Translations under genes and position numbers: made by a program
Assembly: GCA_910585355.1 (NCBI GenBank)
Contig: CAJUDN010000031.1
Coordinates: forward strand, 1-18,122
Direction: 5' to 3'
From: an uncultured Lachnospiraceae bacterium
GTDB taxonomy: Bacteria; Bacillota_A; Clostridia; Lachnospirales; Lachnospiraceae
Length of the DNA: 18,122 bases
The notes under the pieces: model-generated
What the model was told of the DNA's origin: nothing
Seen by the model: the letters and a program-made list of their open reading frames with translations, nothing else
Databases searched by the model: none
In this document: positions 1 through 7,250 of the stretch, piece after piece
Layout of the letters: every line of letters starts with the position of its first letter
Position numbering within the stretch: the first letter of the stretch is position 1

Positions 1-810
1 GATATCGGCTCCATAATTGGCGGGGCTTTCTACTACGCCCAGGGAAGCAACGTCAGGAGAAACAATGAAAACAGCTCCGGTTTCGTGAGCCATGCGGCCG
101 ATTTCTTCCGCATTTTCTTCAAAAAAACCGAGATAGGACGGGTTTTCCAAAAAGACCGCGGCTGTTTTGTCTGACAGCATAGTACGCAGTTTCGCCAGGT
201 CTGCCCGCCCGGTTTTTGGGTCACAGTCCATGATACGGATCTGTGCCACACCGCGGCAGTAGCTTTTCACCTGTGAGAGGATTTCAGGATTCATTGTGGC
301 GGGAAGCAGCAGTTCCTTTCTCTGACTGCTTCTTCCAAGCCGCAGGGCCATCCGCAGGGAAGAGCAAACCGCCTGTCCGGCATCATAGGTGGTATAACTG
401 ATTACATCCAGGTCCAGAAGTTCTCCCATCATGCTCTGATATTCAAAAATGGCCTGCATTTTTCCATGGTCCGAGTAGGTATCGCCGCAATATGCAGTAA
501 GAAACTCTGCCCGGCCTGCAATTTCATCACAAACAGCAGGAACAAAATGCCGGTAACATCCGGCTCCAAGAAAGTTCAGATACTCATTACAGGAATTGTT
601 CTTTTCGAGAATAGATTCCAGGTGCGTTTTCAGGGCGTGTTCTCCGGGAATGGGTTCCGGCAGATTTAACGGCCTGTCAAGGCGGAGATCTTCTGGGATA
701 ACGCTGTTATATAAGTCTGAAACAGAAGAAATACCAAGGGCGTCCATCATTTCTTTTTTTGCCTTTGGGGCGCTGTTTGGCATATATGGATATACAAAGT
801 CTTTTTTCAT
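1..810 (-). CDS. GcvPA-like glycine dehydrogenase subunit 1 family protein (3' end cut by window)
   Basis: First 270 residues of a protein resembling the alpha subunit (subunit 1) of the two-subunit glycine decarboxylase P-protein, which works with a PLP-carrying subunit 2 to decarboxylate glycine. Family-like stretches are the N-terminal YPYMPN, RLDRPLNLPE (residues 43-52), FLGAGCYRHFVPAV (80-93), QAIFEYQSMMGEL (119-131) and the ENPSYLGFFEE segment. The family is usually about 440-450 aa, so about 40% is beyond the left edge. The ATG at 810 is 22 nt after the ATPase stop and fits the family N-terminus; its ribosome site (AGAAAGAG) is weak. Odd points: the usual TPYQPE.SQG segment is replaced by CGDTYSDHG (residues 108-116), and the usual SLYDG-type segment reads TTYDAG. 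It is the last visible gene of a transporter operon, with no other glycine-cleavage genes in view. The fold family is fairly sure; glycine decarboxylation is not. Confidence 0.8.
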   Translation of the reverse strand, partial: MKKDFVYPYMPNSAPKAKKEMMDALGISSVSDLYNSVIPEDLRLDRPLNLPEPIPGEHALKTHLESILEKNNSCNEYLNFLGAGCYRHFVPAVCDEIAGRAEFLTAYCGDTYSDHGKMQAIFEYQSMMGELLDLDVISYTTYDAGQAVCSSLRMALRLGRSSQRKELLLPATMNPEILSQVKSYCRGVAQIRIMDCDPKTGRADLAKLRTMLSDKTAAVFLENPSYLGFFEENAEEIGRMAHETGAVFIVSPDVASLGVVESPANYGADI

Positions 811-831
811 TGGCGCTACACTCTTTCTGAA

Positions 832-1797
832 TTATATCCCATTGATTTCCCTGGCGAAGTGGCATGCGACAAAATGCTTTGGCATGATCTCCTCCAGAGC
901 CGGCTCTTTTTGATGACACTGTTCTTTGGCATAAGGACATCTGGCGGCAAAACGGCATCCAGGCTTTGGATTTATGGGAGAGGACAGCTCTCCGCGCAGC
1001 AACTGGCGCTTTTTCTTTTCCGTTCCGTATACGGGGAGCGGGACCGCGGCTAAAAGCGCTTTGGTATATGGGTGGAGACGATTCAGGAAGATATCTTTAT
1101 CGCTGGCTAATTCCACCATTTTTCCCAGATACATCACGAGAATTTCATCTGAAATATGTTTTACAACAGATAAGTTGTGGGTGATAAACAGGTAGGTGAG
1201 ATTTCGCTCTTCCTGGAGGTCCTGCATTAAATTGAGGATCTGTGCCTGAATGGAGACATCCAGGGCGGAAACCGGTTCATCACAGACAATAAATTTTGGA
1301 TTTAAAGCCAGCGCTCTGGCTACTCCAATGCGCTGGCGCCTCCCGCCGTCAAGCTCATGGGGATAGGAATTTGCCAGACGCCTTGCCAAGCCGACGGTGT
1401 CCATAAGCTCCAGAACCTGCTTTTCCAGATCCGCTTTGGAGGAAACCCGGCGGTAAATCTGGAGGGGTTCGGCGATGATTTCACTGACCGACTGCCGGGG
1501 ATTCAGGGAAGCAAAGGGATCCTGAAAGATCATCTGCATATTCTGACGGACATTTTTAAGATCTGCCTTGGTGAGGTCGCTGATATCCTTTCCCTCAAAG
1601 AGAATCTGGCCGTCCGTTCGTTCCAAAAGATGCACTAACACACGGCCCAAGGTGGACTTACCGCATCCGGATTCGCCGACAACGCCAAGGGTTTTTCCTT
1701 CCTCAATGGAAAAACTGACCCCATCCACCGCATGGAGAGTTCCTTTTGGCGTTTTAAAATATTTTTTTATGTTTTTTGCTTCTAAAATAGCTGCCAA
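832..1797 (-). CDS. Dipeptide/oligopeptide ABC transporter ATPase, DppF/OppF type
   Basis: ATP-binding subunit of a peptide/nickel-type importer, 321 aa, cytoplasmic, pairing with the adjacent DppD-type ATPase. Visible motifs are Walker A GESGCGKS (41-48), Q-loop at FQDP (91-94), Walker B FIVCDE (169-174), the switch histidine in FITHN (H207), and the oligo_HPY C-terminal domain with four cysteines (281, 287, 294, 312). The ABC signature is LDGGRRQR instead of the usual LSGGQ(R)QR. The start is TTG at 1797 with AGGAGG 8 nt upstream; no in-frame ATG lies nearby. The upstream stop codon overlaps this ribosome site, so translation is probably coupled. Family assignment is secure; the substrate is unknown. 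Confidence 0.93.
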   Translation of the reverse strand: MAAILEAKNIKKYFKTPKGTLHAVDGVSFSIEEGKTLGVVGESGCGKSTLGRVLVHLLERTDGQILFEGKDISDLTKADLKNVRQNMQMIFQDPFASLNPRQSVSEIIAEPLQIYRRVSSKADLEKQVLELMDTVGLARRLANSYPHELDGGRRQRIGVARALALNPKFIVCDEPVSALDVSIQAQILNLMQDLQEERNLTYLFITHNLSVVKHISDEILVMYLGKMVELASDKDIFLNRLHPYTKALLAAVPLPVYGTEKKKRQLLRGELSSPINPKPGCRFAARCPYAKEQCHQKEPALEEIMPKHFVACHFAREINGI

Positions 1798-1809
1798 AAT
1801 GTATTCCTC

Positions 1810-2778
1810 CTAATCGTTTATGTATTTTACGCAACGGACAATATGGCCGGGAGCCACCTCCACCGGAGAAAATTTTTCTTTCGTACAGCGGTCCTGGCAA
1901 TCAGGACAGCGAAGACAGAAACTGCATCCTTTCGGAAGATTGGTCGGATCCGGCATGAGACCCTTGATGGGTTTTAGCCGCCGTACATCCTCGTTAAAGT
2001 TGGGAATGGAACCAAAGAGTCCGATGCTGTACGGATGCATGGTGTGATTGTAGATATGATCCAGGGTGCCATATTCTACGATTTCTCCGGCATACATAAT
2101 GGCGGCTTTGTCGCAGATATCGGCAACAACCCCAAGATCGTGGGTAATCAGGATCAATGTGGTTTTAAGTTCTTTAATAATGCGTTCAATCATCTCAAGG
2201 ACCTGCGCCTGTATGGTTACATCCAAAGCTGTGGTGGGCTCGTCAGCGATCAGAAGAGAAGGATTTCTTGCCAGGGCGATGGCGATGATAACACGCTGCT
2301 TCATTCCGCCGGAGAACTGATGTGGATAATCAGAGTATCTTTCTCCCGGAATTCCCACCATTTCTAGCATTTTCTTTGCCCTTTGGGTGGCTTCCAGACG
2401 TGATACCTTTTCGTGCAGATGGATGACCTCACAGATCTGGTCACCGACAGTAATCACAGGATTCAGGGCTGTCATGGGATCCTGGAAAATCATGGATATC
2501 TTTTCTCCGCGGAGCTTTCTTAATTCGCTCTGAGAAAGCTTTGTTAAATCTCTGCCCTCAAAGATAATTTCACCGCTTTTAATTCTTCCCGGAGGGGAAG
2601 TGATAAGCTGCATAATGGACAGGGCTGTGGTGGTCTTTCCAGCTCCCGTTTCGCCCACCAGACCAAGAGCTTCTCCTCTTTCCAGGGTAAAGCTTAAATT
2701 ATTCACCGCCTGAACAATGGATTTGCCGGAAGTATATTCTACGGTTAAATTGCGAACTTCTAAGATAGGTTCTGCCAT
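1810..2778 (-). CDS. Dipeptide/oligopeptide ABC transporter ATPase, DppD/OppD type
   Basis: Partner ATPase of the importer, 322 aa. Motifs are Walker A GETGAGKT (42-49), FQDP Q-loop, signature FSGGMKQR (from 155), Walker B LLIADEP and switch histidine in ITHDL (H213). The C-terminal oligo_HPY region is cysteine-rich (C285, C288, C291, C294, C298, C316); some DppD/OppD proteins carry an iron-sulfur cluster here. The chosen start is ATG 2778, reading MAEPILEVRNL, with AAGGAGG 7 nt upstream. An open frame continues up to 2943, but that stretch lies inside the permease gene and lacks family similarity. The permease stop (TAA, 2790-2792) overlaps the ribosome site, as at the next junction downstream. 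Confidence 0.94.
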   Translation of the reverse strand: MAEPILEVRNLTVEYTSGKSIVQAVNNLSFTLERGEALGLVGETGAGKTTTALSIMQLITSPPGRIKSGEIIFEGRDLTKLSQSELRKLRGEKISMIFQDPMTALNPVITVGDQICEVIHLHEKVSRLEATQRAKKMLEMVGIPGERYSDYPHQFSGGMKQRVIIAIALARNPSLLIADEPTTALDVTIQAQVLEMIERIIKELKTTLILITHDLGVVADICDKAAIMYAGEIVEYGTLDHIYNHTMHPYSIGLFGSIPNFNEDVRRLKPIKGLMPDPTNLPKGCSFCLRCPDCQDRCTKEKFSPVEVAPGHIVRCVKYIND

Positions 2779-2789
2779 AATTTCCCTCC

Positions 2790-3668
2790 TTAAACCTTCA
2801 GTTTTGGATCCAGGGCGTCGCGAAGGCCATCCCCCAGAATATTGAAGGCGAATACAGTAATCATAATCATCATGCCCGGGAAGGTTACAACCGGCCAGAA
2901 GTCGCGGATATAAGCGCGTCCGGCAGAAAGCATGGACCCCCATTCCGGTGTGGGCGGGGTGATACCAAGTCCCAGGAAGCTTAAGGAAGCAGCAGAAAGA
3001 ATTGCGATTGCAATACTCATGGTGGCTTGAACGATGATGGGAGCCAGACAGTTGGGCAGTATATGCTTCACGATTAGGCGGAAGTCGCTGGCGCCGATGG
3101 AACGGGCTGCTTCAATATATTCCATCTGCTTTACCGACAGAATGGAGGCCCGGACAATTCTTGCGTACCCGGGAATAGCGCCGATTCCCACGGCTACAAT
3201 CAGATTTCCCAGGCCGGGACCCAGGGCGGCGGCGATGGAGAGGGCAAGAAGAATATTCGGAATTGCCAGAACTACGTCGACGATTCTCATGATGATATTA
3301 TCGGCAAGCTGGCCGTAAAATCCGGCGATACATCCCAAGACAACTCCTGCCAGGCAGGAAAAAGATACGGAAATCAATCCCACCGCCAGGGAATAGCGGG
3401 AGCCATAAATCAGACGGCTTAAAATGTCCCTCCCATAATCGTCAGTTCCAAAAAGAAATTCTTTACAGGGATAGGTAAACTGACGGGACAGATCTTGGTC
3501 GTCTGGTCCATAGGGAGCGATCTGCTCGGCGAATATGGCCATCAGTATCAGAAGGACAATGACACCGAGGCTTAAAATTGCCATTTTGTTTTTAGCAAAT
3601 CTTCCCATGATTTCTTTCATCTGGCTCTGCTTTTTTATAACAATTTCAGCTTGTGTTTTCTCAGGCAT
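2790..3668 (-). CDS. Dipeptide/oligopeptide ABC transporter permease, DppC/OppC type
   Basis: Integral membrane permease of 292 aa. A cytoplasmic N-terminal tail is followed by a first hydrophobic segment (about residues 29-50), then the OppC_N-type stretch ending in FLFGTDDYGRDILSRLIYG, which precedes the transport domain. The coupling (EAA) loop is clear: EAARSIGASDFRLIVKHILP. The C-terminus has LSFLGLGITPPTPEWGSML, a DppC hallmark. The ATG start at 3668 lies inside the end of the upstream permease gene, which overlaps it by 8 nt, with AAAGGGGG about 10 nt upstream; translation is probably coupled. It forms the membrane pore with the DppB-type protein. Confidence 0.94.
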   Translation of the reverse strand: MPEKTQAEIVIKKQSQMKEIMGRFAKNKMAILSLGVIVLLILMAIFAEQIAPYGPDDQDLSRQFTYPCKEFLFGTDDYGRDILSRLIYGSRYSLAVGLISVSFSCLAGVVLGCIAGFYGQLADNIIMRIVDVVLAIPNILLALSIAAALGPGLGNLIVAVGIGAIPGYARIVRASILSVKQMEYIEAARSIGASDFRLIVKHILPNCLAPIIVQATMSIAIAILSAASLSFLGLGITPPTPEWGSMLSAGRAYIRDFWPVVTFPGMMIMITVFAFNILGDGLRDALDPKLKV

Positions 3669-4635
3669 TTGTCACAGCCCCCTTTCCGGCAGTCTGGGTT
3701 TTCTTGGGTTTGATATACTGAGACCGGATCCGCGGATCCACAAAAGCGTACAGGATATCAATAATCAGATTGACAATGGAGGTGGAGAAAGCGATTAACA
3801 GTACTCCGCCCTGGACAATCGGATAGTTTTGCAGTTTAATGGCATCCACCATGAGCTTTCCGATCCCGGCGATGGAGAATACGGTTTCCGCCATAACGGC
3901 GCCGCCCATCAGACGTCCGAACTGGAGGCCGGCGACGGTAATAATGGGAATCAGAGCGTTGGGAAGGGCGTGGCGGAGAATAACGAACAGTTCCTTCTGG
4001 CCTTTTGCCCGGGCGGTACGAATGTAGTCCTGACGTACGACTTCCAGCATACTGGATCGGGTCATCCGCATGATGGTGGCGGTTGAGTTCATCCCCAGGG
4101 AAATAATGGGGAGAATCCAGTGCAAGGGGGTGGACAGTCCTGACGGAGGTAGTATTTTCCAGTTGACTGCAAAGATGATGATCAGCATCAGAGCCAGCCA
4201 GAAGTTGGGAATGGATACTCCCAGAAGAGAGAATGAGGTGGCCAGATTATCAAAAATGGAATACTGTTTTGTGGCTGAAATAATTCCCATGGTTACGCCA
4301 AAACACAGAGAAAGCAAGACTCCGGCTCCGGCCAGCTTGACAGTAGTTGGGAAACGGTCCAGCAGTTCCTCGGTCACCGGACGCTTTGTGGAATAGGAGG
4401 TTCCCAGGTTCCCGCAAAGAACCCCTTTCATATAATTGATATATTGAACCAGATAGGGTTCGTTTAATTTCAGGTCATTCCGGAGCTGTTCCTTTTGTTC
4501 AATGGTAGCGCTGTCGCCTAACAGCATGTCCGCCGCGTCACCGGGGGTAAAGTACATCATGGTAAAGATAATCAATGAAACCCCCAACAGAACCGGAATC
4601 ATCATAAGAATACGTTTTCCGATAAAACGAAGCAA
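3661..4635 (-). CDS. Dipeptide/oligopeptide ABC transporter permease, DppB/OppB type
   Basis: Integral membrane permease of 324 aa with the DppB N-terminus (MLRFIGKRILMMIPVLLGVS, first membrane segment), the family TPGDAA and GNLGTSYSTKRPV segments and the coupling loop TARAKGQKELFVILRHALPN. Several further hydrophobic segments follow and the tail is basic. The start is TTG at 4635, with AAAGGAG 8 nt upstream and no better ATG nearby. The 94-nt gap to the solute-binding protein gene carries a small GC hairpin (4673-4688). The final 8 nt overlap the DppC-type gene. Confidence 0.94.
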   Translation of the reverse strand: MLRFIGKRILMMIPVLLGVSLIIFTMMYFTPGDAADMLLGDSATIEQKEQLRNDLKLNEPYLVQYINYMKGVLCGNLGTSYSTKRPVTEELLDRFPTTVKLAGAGVLLSLCFGVTMGIISATKQYSIFDNLATSFSLLGVSIPNFWLALMLIIIFAVNWKILPPSGLSTPLHWILPIISLGMNSTATIMRMTRSSMLEVVRQDYIRTARAKGQKELFVILRHALPNALIPIITVAGLQFGRLMGGAVMAETVFSIAGIGKLMVDAIKLQNYPIVQGGVLLIAFSTSIVNLIIDILYAFVDPRIRSQYIKPKKTQTAGKGAVTNA

Positions 4636-4672
4636 TTTTGTAACTCCTTTCTTCTATATAGAATGGATGCGC

Positions 4673-4688
4673 CCCGGTAAAAACCGGG
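4673..4688 (-). other. Intercistronic GC hairpin between binding-protein and permease genes
   Basis: On the minus strand CCCGG and CCGGG pair around a 6-nt loop (TTTTTA) about 40 nt after the binding-protein stop. No U-run follows, so it is not a full terminator. In many binding-protein transporters a hairpin here stabilises the upstream message or reduces read-through so that the binding protein is made in excess; that role is inferred. Confidence 0.4.
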
Positions 4689-4729
4689 ACACATCAAGAA
4701 GATTTACGGATTGCACCTATTCAGCATAT

Positions 4730-6316
4730 CTATTCAGCGACGCTGATTTTCTCCATTTCAAGGTAGTTCATGGTATCAAATTCAAAGCCCTCCACCTTGT
4801 CAGAAAGTGCATAGATGGTCTTTTTAAACGCAATTGGAAGACTCCATTTTGCTTCCCACAGGTAATCACAGATTTCATGATAGGCAGCGGCGCGTTCGTT
4901 TACATCATAGATGCCTTTGGCATCTGCCAGCATCTTATCCAGTTCGGCATTGTTGGAGTTTAAGCGGTCGCCGAATGCAGAGTCATAAATAATCAGTGTG
5001 CTGGCGGGATCAGAAGCGCTTCCGTTTCGGATACCAACCTGAAGCGTATTGCCCTGAGCCAGATAAGCAGCTACTTCAGCAGTGGAGACGTTGGTTTCTA
5101 CTCCGATCTGTTTCCACATGTTTTGAATGGCTTCTGTGATTCTCTGCATTTCTTCTAACGGCTGTACAACGAAATTGATGGTCAGGCCGTCTGCATATCC
5201 TGCTTCTGCCAACAGAGCCTTGGCTTTTTCTACATCGTAAAGGTTAGGATCGTAGGTTTTTGCTCCCAGGAGTGTTGTAGGCATGATGCTGTCAGCCACT
5301 GTCGCGGTTCCTTTGTATACGGCATTGACAATAGCTTCACGATCGATGGCGGCTACCAGAGCCTGACGGACGCGGATATCAGATAAAACAGGGTCCTGCA
5401 TGTTGAACGTAACTGTGGTGTACTGGTAACCAGTCCCCATTTCCACATGGAGCCCTTCCGCCTCCTCAAGACGGGCTACCTCGCTGGCCAGAACGTTTAA
5501 GCAGATATCGGCATTTCCGGTTTCCATCTCAATGACACGGTTGGCGGATTCTGTGATGATCTTGAATACGATGTTGGGAGTTTTCGGGGCCTCTCCCCAG
5601 TAGTCTTCATTGGCGACCAGGTGGAGCTCCGTTCCGGTCTGCCATTCTTCAAGCTTATAGGGGCCCGTACCTACGGGAGCATGGCCGTAAGCGTCTTCTC
5701 CCAGCTCTTCCACAGCGCGCTTGCAGACAATGCCGCCGCGCTGCCCGTTTAAGGTGTCAAAAATGGATGCATCCGGAGATTTTAATTTTATCTCAACAGT
5801 TAAATCGTCAATGACTTTTGTATTTTCCCCGTCAAAGGATTTATAAGTAGAGGAACTTCCGGGATTGGTGCAGGCACGGGCGATGGTGTAGCGGACGTCC
5901 TCGGCAGTGAGCGTATCTCCATTATGGAACTTAACGCCTTCACGAAGATAGAAACGGAATGTAGTATCGTCAATCTGTTCCCACTTTTCGGCGAGTGCAG
6001 GCACCGGAGATTTATTTTCATCCAGTGTAATCAGGGTGTCATAAATCTGAACGGTTACCGCTCCGCAGGACATCTTTCCCTGTGCCTGGGGATCCAGAGT
6101 TGTGGGCTCTTCCCAGTGGGCGATGGTCAGTGTGTCCTTGTAGGCCGGAGTGGTACCGGTACTGGCACTGGGGTCGGTGCTGGTGCTGTCAGCATTGGCC
6201 GGGGCATCGGCGGAGCCGTTCGGGCTGCTTTTTTGTCCGCACCCCGCTGCCAGAAGAGATGTCATGGTCAATGCCAGAAACAGGGACATGATACGTGATA
6301 CTTTCCTTCTTTTCAT
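4730..6316 (-). CDS. Extracellular solute-binding lipoprotein, family 5 (peptide/nickel type)
   Basis: Substrate-capturing lipoprotein of 528 aa for the importer encoded downstream. The N-terminus has basic residues, a hydrophobic stretch and a lipobox LLAAGC (lipidated Cys26), followed by a Ser/Thr/Ala/Gly-rich linker to about residue 55. The mature domain begins YKDTLTIAHWEEPTTLDP, and the SBP_bac_5 signature is present as REGVKFHNGDTLTAEDVRYTI-like sequence around residues 125-145. Length is normal for the family. ATG at 6316 has AAGGAGG 10 nt upstream. The ligand cannot be read from sequence: this family takes di/oligopeptides, nickel chelates, opines and other small compounds. It sits between an RraA-family gene and its permease genes. 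Confidence 0.94.
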   Translation of the reverse strand: MKRRKVSRIMSLFLALTMTSLLAAGCGQKSSPNGSADAPANADSTSTDPSASTGTTPAYKDTLTIAHWEEPTTLDPQAQGKMSCGAVTVQIYDTLITLDENKSPVPALAEKWEQIDDTTFRFYLREGVKFHNGDTLTAEDVRYTIARACTNPGSSSTYKSFDGENTKVIDDLTVEIKLKSPDASIFDTLNGQRGGIVCKRAVEELGEDAYGHAPVGTGPYKLEEWQTGTELHLVANEDYWGEAPKTPNIVFKIITESANRVIEMETGNADICLNVLASEVARLEEAEGLHVEMGTGYQYTTVTFNMQDPVLSDIRVRQALVAAIDREAIVNAVYKGTATVADSIMPTTLLGAKTYDPNLYDVEKAKALLAEAGYADGLTINFVVQPLEEMQRITEAIQNMWKQIGVETNVSTAEVAAYLAQGNTLQVGIRNGSASDPASTLIIYDSAFGDRLNSNNAELDKMLADAKGIYDVNERAAAYHEICDYLWEAKWSLPIAFKKTIYALSDKVEGFEFDTMNYLEMEKISVAE

Positions 6317-6357
6317 AGGTAGATATCCTCCTTTTTATGATCGGCCTTATGGCCAAA

Positions 6358-7026
6358 TTATTTATTGAATTTTCTTAACTCAGCAATGGTATCTGTCAAT
6401 CCAACGGTAAAGAGCTGGTCTACATTCCATAAGGGGTCGCCGCCGGAACGGAAATGCTCCCGTAAGGTCAGTTCTCTGGCAACAGATTCTTCCGCTTTTT
6501 TCAGTGCATCTTCATATCCGTCCGGAGGCAGTACTACTACTCCGTCGGCATCACCGAATACGTAGTCGCCAGGGTTTACATGGGCTCCGGCACAGACAAC
6601 GGGAATCTGCACTTCTCCAGTAGCCCCGTAAATCATAGTGGTAACGGCGGAGATTCCGGTGCAGAAAACGGGCATATCCAGTTTTTCGATGGCCCGGGAA
6701 TCTGTTGCGGGACCGTCAATGACGATTCCTGCCATGCCGCGGCTTTGTGCATAGGTTGCGACCATTTCCCCACAACAGGCAAAGGTATTATCTCCACAAC
6801 GGTCTACCACAATGACGGAACCTTTGGGCGCATGCTTGATTCCATAATAGAGAGCACAGGAATCGCGTCCGGAAATCCGTACCGTGTAGGCGGGACCGAT
6901 CATTCGGTCATCGTCCCGGCGAATGGGTTTCATTTCCGGCTTCATATACCCTCCTCCGATATAGTGGCCAACCGTGGCAGGATCCACAGCCAGAAAACGT
7001 TTGATGAGCGCTTCATCCATGTTCAT
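6358..7026 (-). CDS. RraA-family protein (aldolase-like, divergent active site)
   Basis: 222-aa member of the RraA / 4-hydroxy-4-methyl-2-oxoglutarate aldolase fold family, often annotated as dimethylmenaquinone methyltransferase-like. Family features are GPAYTVR (44-50), DRCGDNTFACCGEMVATYAQ, the core RGMAGIVIDGPATDSRAI (96-113), PVFCTG and the GDYVFGDADGVVVLP segment. In the aldolases and in RraA the core usually reads DG.VRD; here Arg is Thr108 (DGPATD), while D104 and D109 remain. Because that Arg binds pyruvate in the characterised aldolases, a pyruvate aldolase role is doubtful. The start ATG 7026 has AAAGGAG 9 nt upstream; a second ATG at 7020 is less well spaced. It is the first gene of the leftward operon. 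Confidence 0.88.
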   Translation of the reverse strand: MNMDEALIKRFLAVDPATVGHYIGGGYMKPEMKPIRRDDDRMIGPAYTVRISGRDSCALYYGIKHAPKGSVIVVDRCGDNTFACCGEMVATYAQSRGMAGIVIDGPATDSRAIEKLDMPVFCTGISAVTTMIYGATGEVQIPVVCAGAHVNPGDYVFGDADGVVVLPPDGYEDALKKAEESVARELTLREHFRSGGDPLWNVDQLFTVGLTDTIAELRKFNK

Positions 7027-7068
7027 GTTGTATAGCTCCTTTCATTAAATAAGTTTTTAATTTCTGAA

Positions 7069-7097
7069 TTGACAGTTGCAAATAAGAGATGTAGAAT
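7069..7097 (+). promoter_or_regulatory. Sigma-A promoter for the rightward creatininase-nitrilase operon
   Basis: TTGACA (7069-7074), a 17-nt spacer and TAGAAT (7092-7097). The predicted start is near 7104, giving a 147-nt leader. It faces the opposite promoter, and their predicted start points almost coincide. Confidence 0.65.
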
Positions 7098-7107
7098 ATT
7101 AATATAT

Positions 7108-7120
7108 TAGTATAATACTA
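7108..7120. promoter_or_regulatory. Palindromic operator candidate, TAGTAT-A-ATACTA
   Basis: Perfect 6-bp arms around a single base. It covers the minus-strand -10 and falls at about +5 to +17 of the plus-strand promoter. The outer TAGT...ACTA resembles the TNGT...ACNA arms known for FadR/FCD-type GntR regulators, though with a 5-bp rather than 3-bp middle. The nearby GntR/FCD gene is the natural candidate binder; this is inferred. Confidence 0.5.
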
Positions 7121-7140
7121 TTTTCTAAAAGATTTTTCAA
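7112..7140 (-). promoter_or_regulatory. Sigma-A promoter for the leftward RraA-transporter operon
   Basis: On the minus strand TTGAAA (7140-7135), a 17-nt spacer and TATTAT (7117-7112). The predicted start is near 7105, giving a leader of about 79 nt. The -10 lies inside the 13-bp palindrome at 7108-7120. Confidence 0.65.
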
Positions 7141-7202
7141 CAATTAAATGTTATTTTTTAGAGATTTTTTGAAATAATGCCACAAAAAAGTAATGGAAGA
7201 GC

Positions 7203-7228
7203 GATTATTGGCAATTTTGCTTTTAATC
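7203..7228. promoter_or_regulatory. 26-bp interrupted dyad just upstream of the creatininase gene
   Basis: Symmetric arms GATTA (7203-7207) with TAATC (7224-7228), and GCAA (7211-7214) with TTGC (7217-7220), around a TT centre; the 3-nt spacers are equal on both sides. The 2-nt centre makes a full RNA hairpin unlikely, so a DNA-binding site is the better reading. It ends 8 nt before the AAGGAGG ribosome site. Confidence 0.4.
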
Positions 7229-7250
7229 ATAAGAAAAGGAGGAAGAAAAC

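Noticed and set aside
1400..1640. Open frames on the plus strand across the transporter genes
   Set aside because: They mirror strongly coding minus-strand genes, lack ribosome sites and show no protein motifs.
832..1797. Inactive ATPase because the signature reads LDGGRRQR
   Set aside because: Walker A, Walker B, Q-loop and switch His are intact, and this signature variant occurs in DppF-type proteins.
2779..2943. N-terminal extension of the DppD-type ATPase by 55 codons
   Set aside because: It lies within the DppC gene, has no family similarity, and the ATG at 2778 has an ideal ribosome site.
7208..7220. Sigma-54-like TTGGCA...TTGC before the creatininase gene, tempting because rpoN is in the window
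   Set aside because: Only 7 nt separate the GG and GC instead of the required 10, and the bases are better explained by the symmetric dyad at 7203-7228.
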